This document shows, in pieces, positions 62,961 to 64,000 of a DNA stretch of 64,000 bases. The stretch spans positions 56,459,498-56,523,497 of the forward strand of contig OZ038378.1 in the NCBI GenBank assembly GCA_964036045.1, read 5' to 3'. The DNA comes from Eutreptiella sp. 'Long Island Sound 2002'. Lineage: Eukaryota; Euglenozoa; Euglenophyceae; Eutreptiales; Eutreptiaceae. Made by a program: the position numbers and the translations under genes. The notes under the pieces were generated by a model. The model was not told the DNA's origin, ran no database searches, and saw nothing but the letters and a program-made list of their open reading frames with translations. Numbering within the stretch: the stretch's first letter is position 1; every line of letters starts with the position of its first letter.

Positions 62961-64000
62961 CAGGTGTTTCCGATGAGGGCCGTTGTTCTTCCATGGCAAT
63001 TGGGCTATCAAAGGATGGCAAATGGGTGTTCAATAAGGCGTGTACCACGCCATGGTGCGACGCAGTGGTCCATTTTGAGGTGAAAATGGGCCGTTTTCAA
63101 GCCGCGTTTGAGGACCATCGCCGTAACCATGGAGGCACATCTCTAAAGCAAGGGGTCTTTCTTCAACGGTGATTTCCCATGCGTTACGCAAGACTAGGAC
63201 CCAGCTCGGTCCTAGTTGGAGTCTTGATTACAGAGCTGGGTTTAGCCTGTCGAGGTTTTACACCACCTTTTAGGGGCCAAGGATGAGCTACACGTTTTAG
63301 CAGCAGCAAGCAGCAAGCAGCAAGCAGCAGCAGCAGCAAGCAGCAGCAGCAGGCGGTCCAAAAGTCCTTGCGACCACAGCGCGGCTCAAAACCGGCATCC
63401 TAGTAGCTCAAAACGACCGGGGAGCCAAGGCGCATCACCACAAACAATTTTTGCTGCATTTCGAGCCGTCTAGCCCGTTCTACGGCCGATTTAGTGTCCA
63501 AAAATGGCCGTTTTTGGGCTGTTTTCGGCTCTTTTCAGGACGATTGTCTTGGAAGTTCACGACGATCGCCGCTACGCCAAGTAGGTGCTTCCGATGAGGG
63601 CCATTGTTCTTTCATGACGATTGGGCCATCAAAGGAAGGCAAATGGGTGTTCAATAAGGCGTGTACCACGCCGTGCTGGAACGCAGTGGTCCATTTTGAG
63701 GTGAAAATGGGCCGTTTTCCAGCCGCGTTTGAGGACCATCGCCGTAACCATGGAGGCACATCTCCAAAGCAAGGGGTCTTTCTTCAACGGTGATTTCCCA
63801 TGCGTTACGCAAGACTAGGACCCAGCTCGGTCCTAGTTCGAGTCTTGATTACCGAGCTGGGTTTACTCTGTCGAGGTTTTACACCACCTTTTAGGGGCCA
63901 AGGATGAGCTACACGTTTTAGTAGCAGCAGCAAGCAGTAGGCGCATAAAAAGTCCTTTCGACCACACCGCGGCTCATAACGGGCATCCAAGTAGCTCAAA
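61867..64000 (-). repeat. ~590-bp satellite array, minus orientation, runs off the window
   Basis: Reverse-oriented units continue past the end. Units at 62.87-63.17 and 63.49-63.79 kb share TTTGAGGACCATCGCCGTAA, a local subfamily. Confidence 0.88.

Overview
This is a transposon- and satellite-rich stretch of a nuclear eukaryotic genome. I see no rRNA, tRNA, operon or ordinary host gene. Almost everything recognisable belongs to mobile elements: Helitron rolling-circle transposons, a tyrosine-recombinase (DIRS-type) retroelement, a foldback DNA transposon, a second TIR element, and long satellite arrays. The DIRS-type reverse transcriptase and giant Helitrons would fit an alga or another microbial eukaryote, but the species cannot be named from this sequence.

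Layout. 1-4.7 kb: two degenerate genes, a coiled-coil protein and a transposase-like protein, bracketed by foldback clusters built on the palindrome TTCGTACGAA. 4.7-54 kb: three copies (A, B, C) of one giant Helitron, all coding on the minus strand and arranged head to tail. On the minus strand each composite unit reads: hairpin-repeat array; polyprotein gene (two zinc-ribbon-like modules, AGQ-rich 12-residue repeats, DUF6570-like region, HUH/two-tyrosine Rep, PIF1-type helicase, C2HC-like finger, DnaJ-type J domain); a 105-bp (35-codon) minisatellite; a conserved spacer; and an array of ~590-bp satellite units. Copy A (4.72-11.46 kb) is cut off inside the helicase. Copy B (12.15-26.8 kb) is the most complete. 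Copy C (34.9-54.2 kb) is the most damaged.

In copy B, removing a 3.4-kb foldback insertion with its 5-bp target duplication, and allowing for one 4-nt and one 1-nt deletion seen against the sister copies, leaves one frame of about 2,590 codons. The ancestor therefore seems to have been a single polyprotein. All copies carry private nonsense or frameshift lesions and are probably dead.

Nested insertions. Copy B holds the foldback element (20127-23524, target duplication ACATG). Copy C holds a DIRS-type retroelement (about 44.54-50.21 kb; gag, tyrosine recombinase, RT, RNase H) and a 565-bp insertion at 38.88-39.45 kb. A TIR element (51284-53151) sits in the hairpin array of copy C. These last two insertions share an unrecognised conserved peptide starting MPAPL.

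54.2-64 kb: the ~590-bp satellite continues, but its orientation flips at about 56.62, 59.29-59.47 and 61.70-61.87 kb. Two of the flips are centres of large imperfect palindromes whose arms share private variants, so they are recent inverted duplications. Each satellite unit carries the palindrome TCAGGACGATCGTCCTGA or part of it, a second inverted repeat, and a variable CTG-rich tract.
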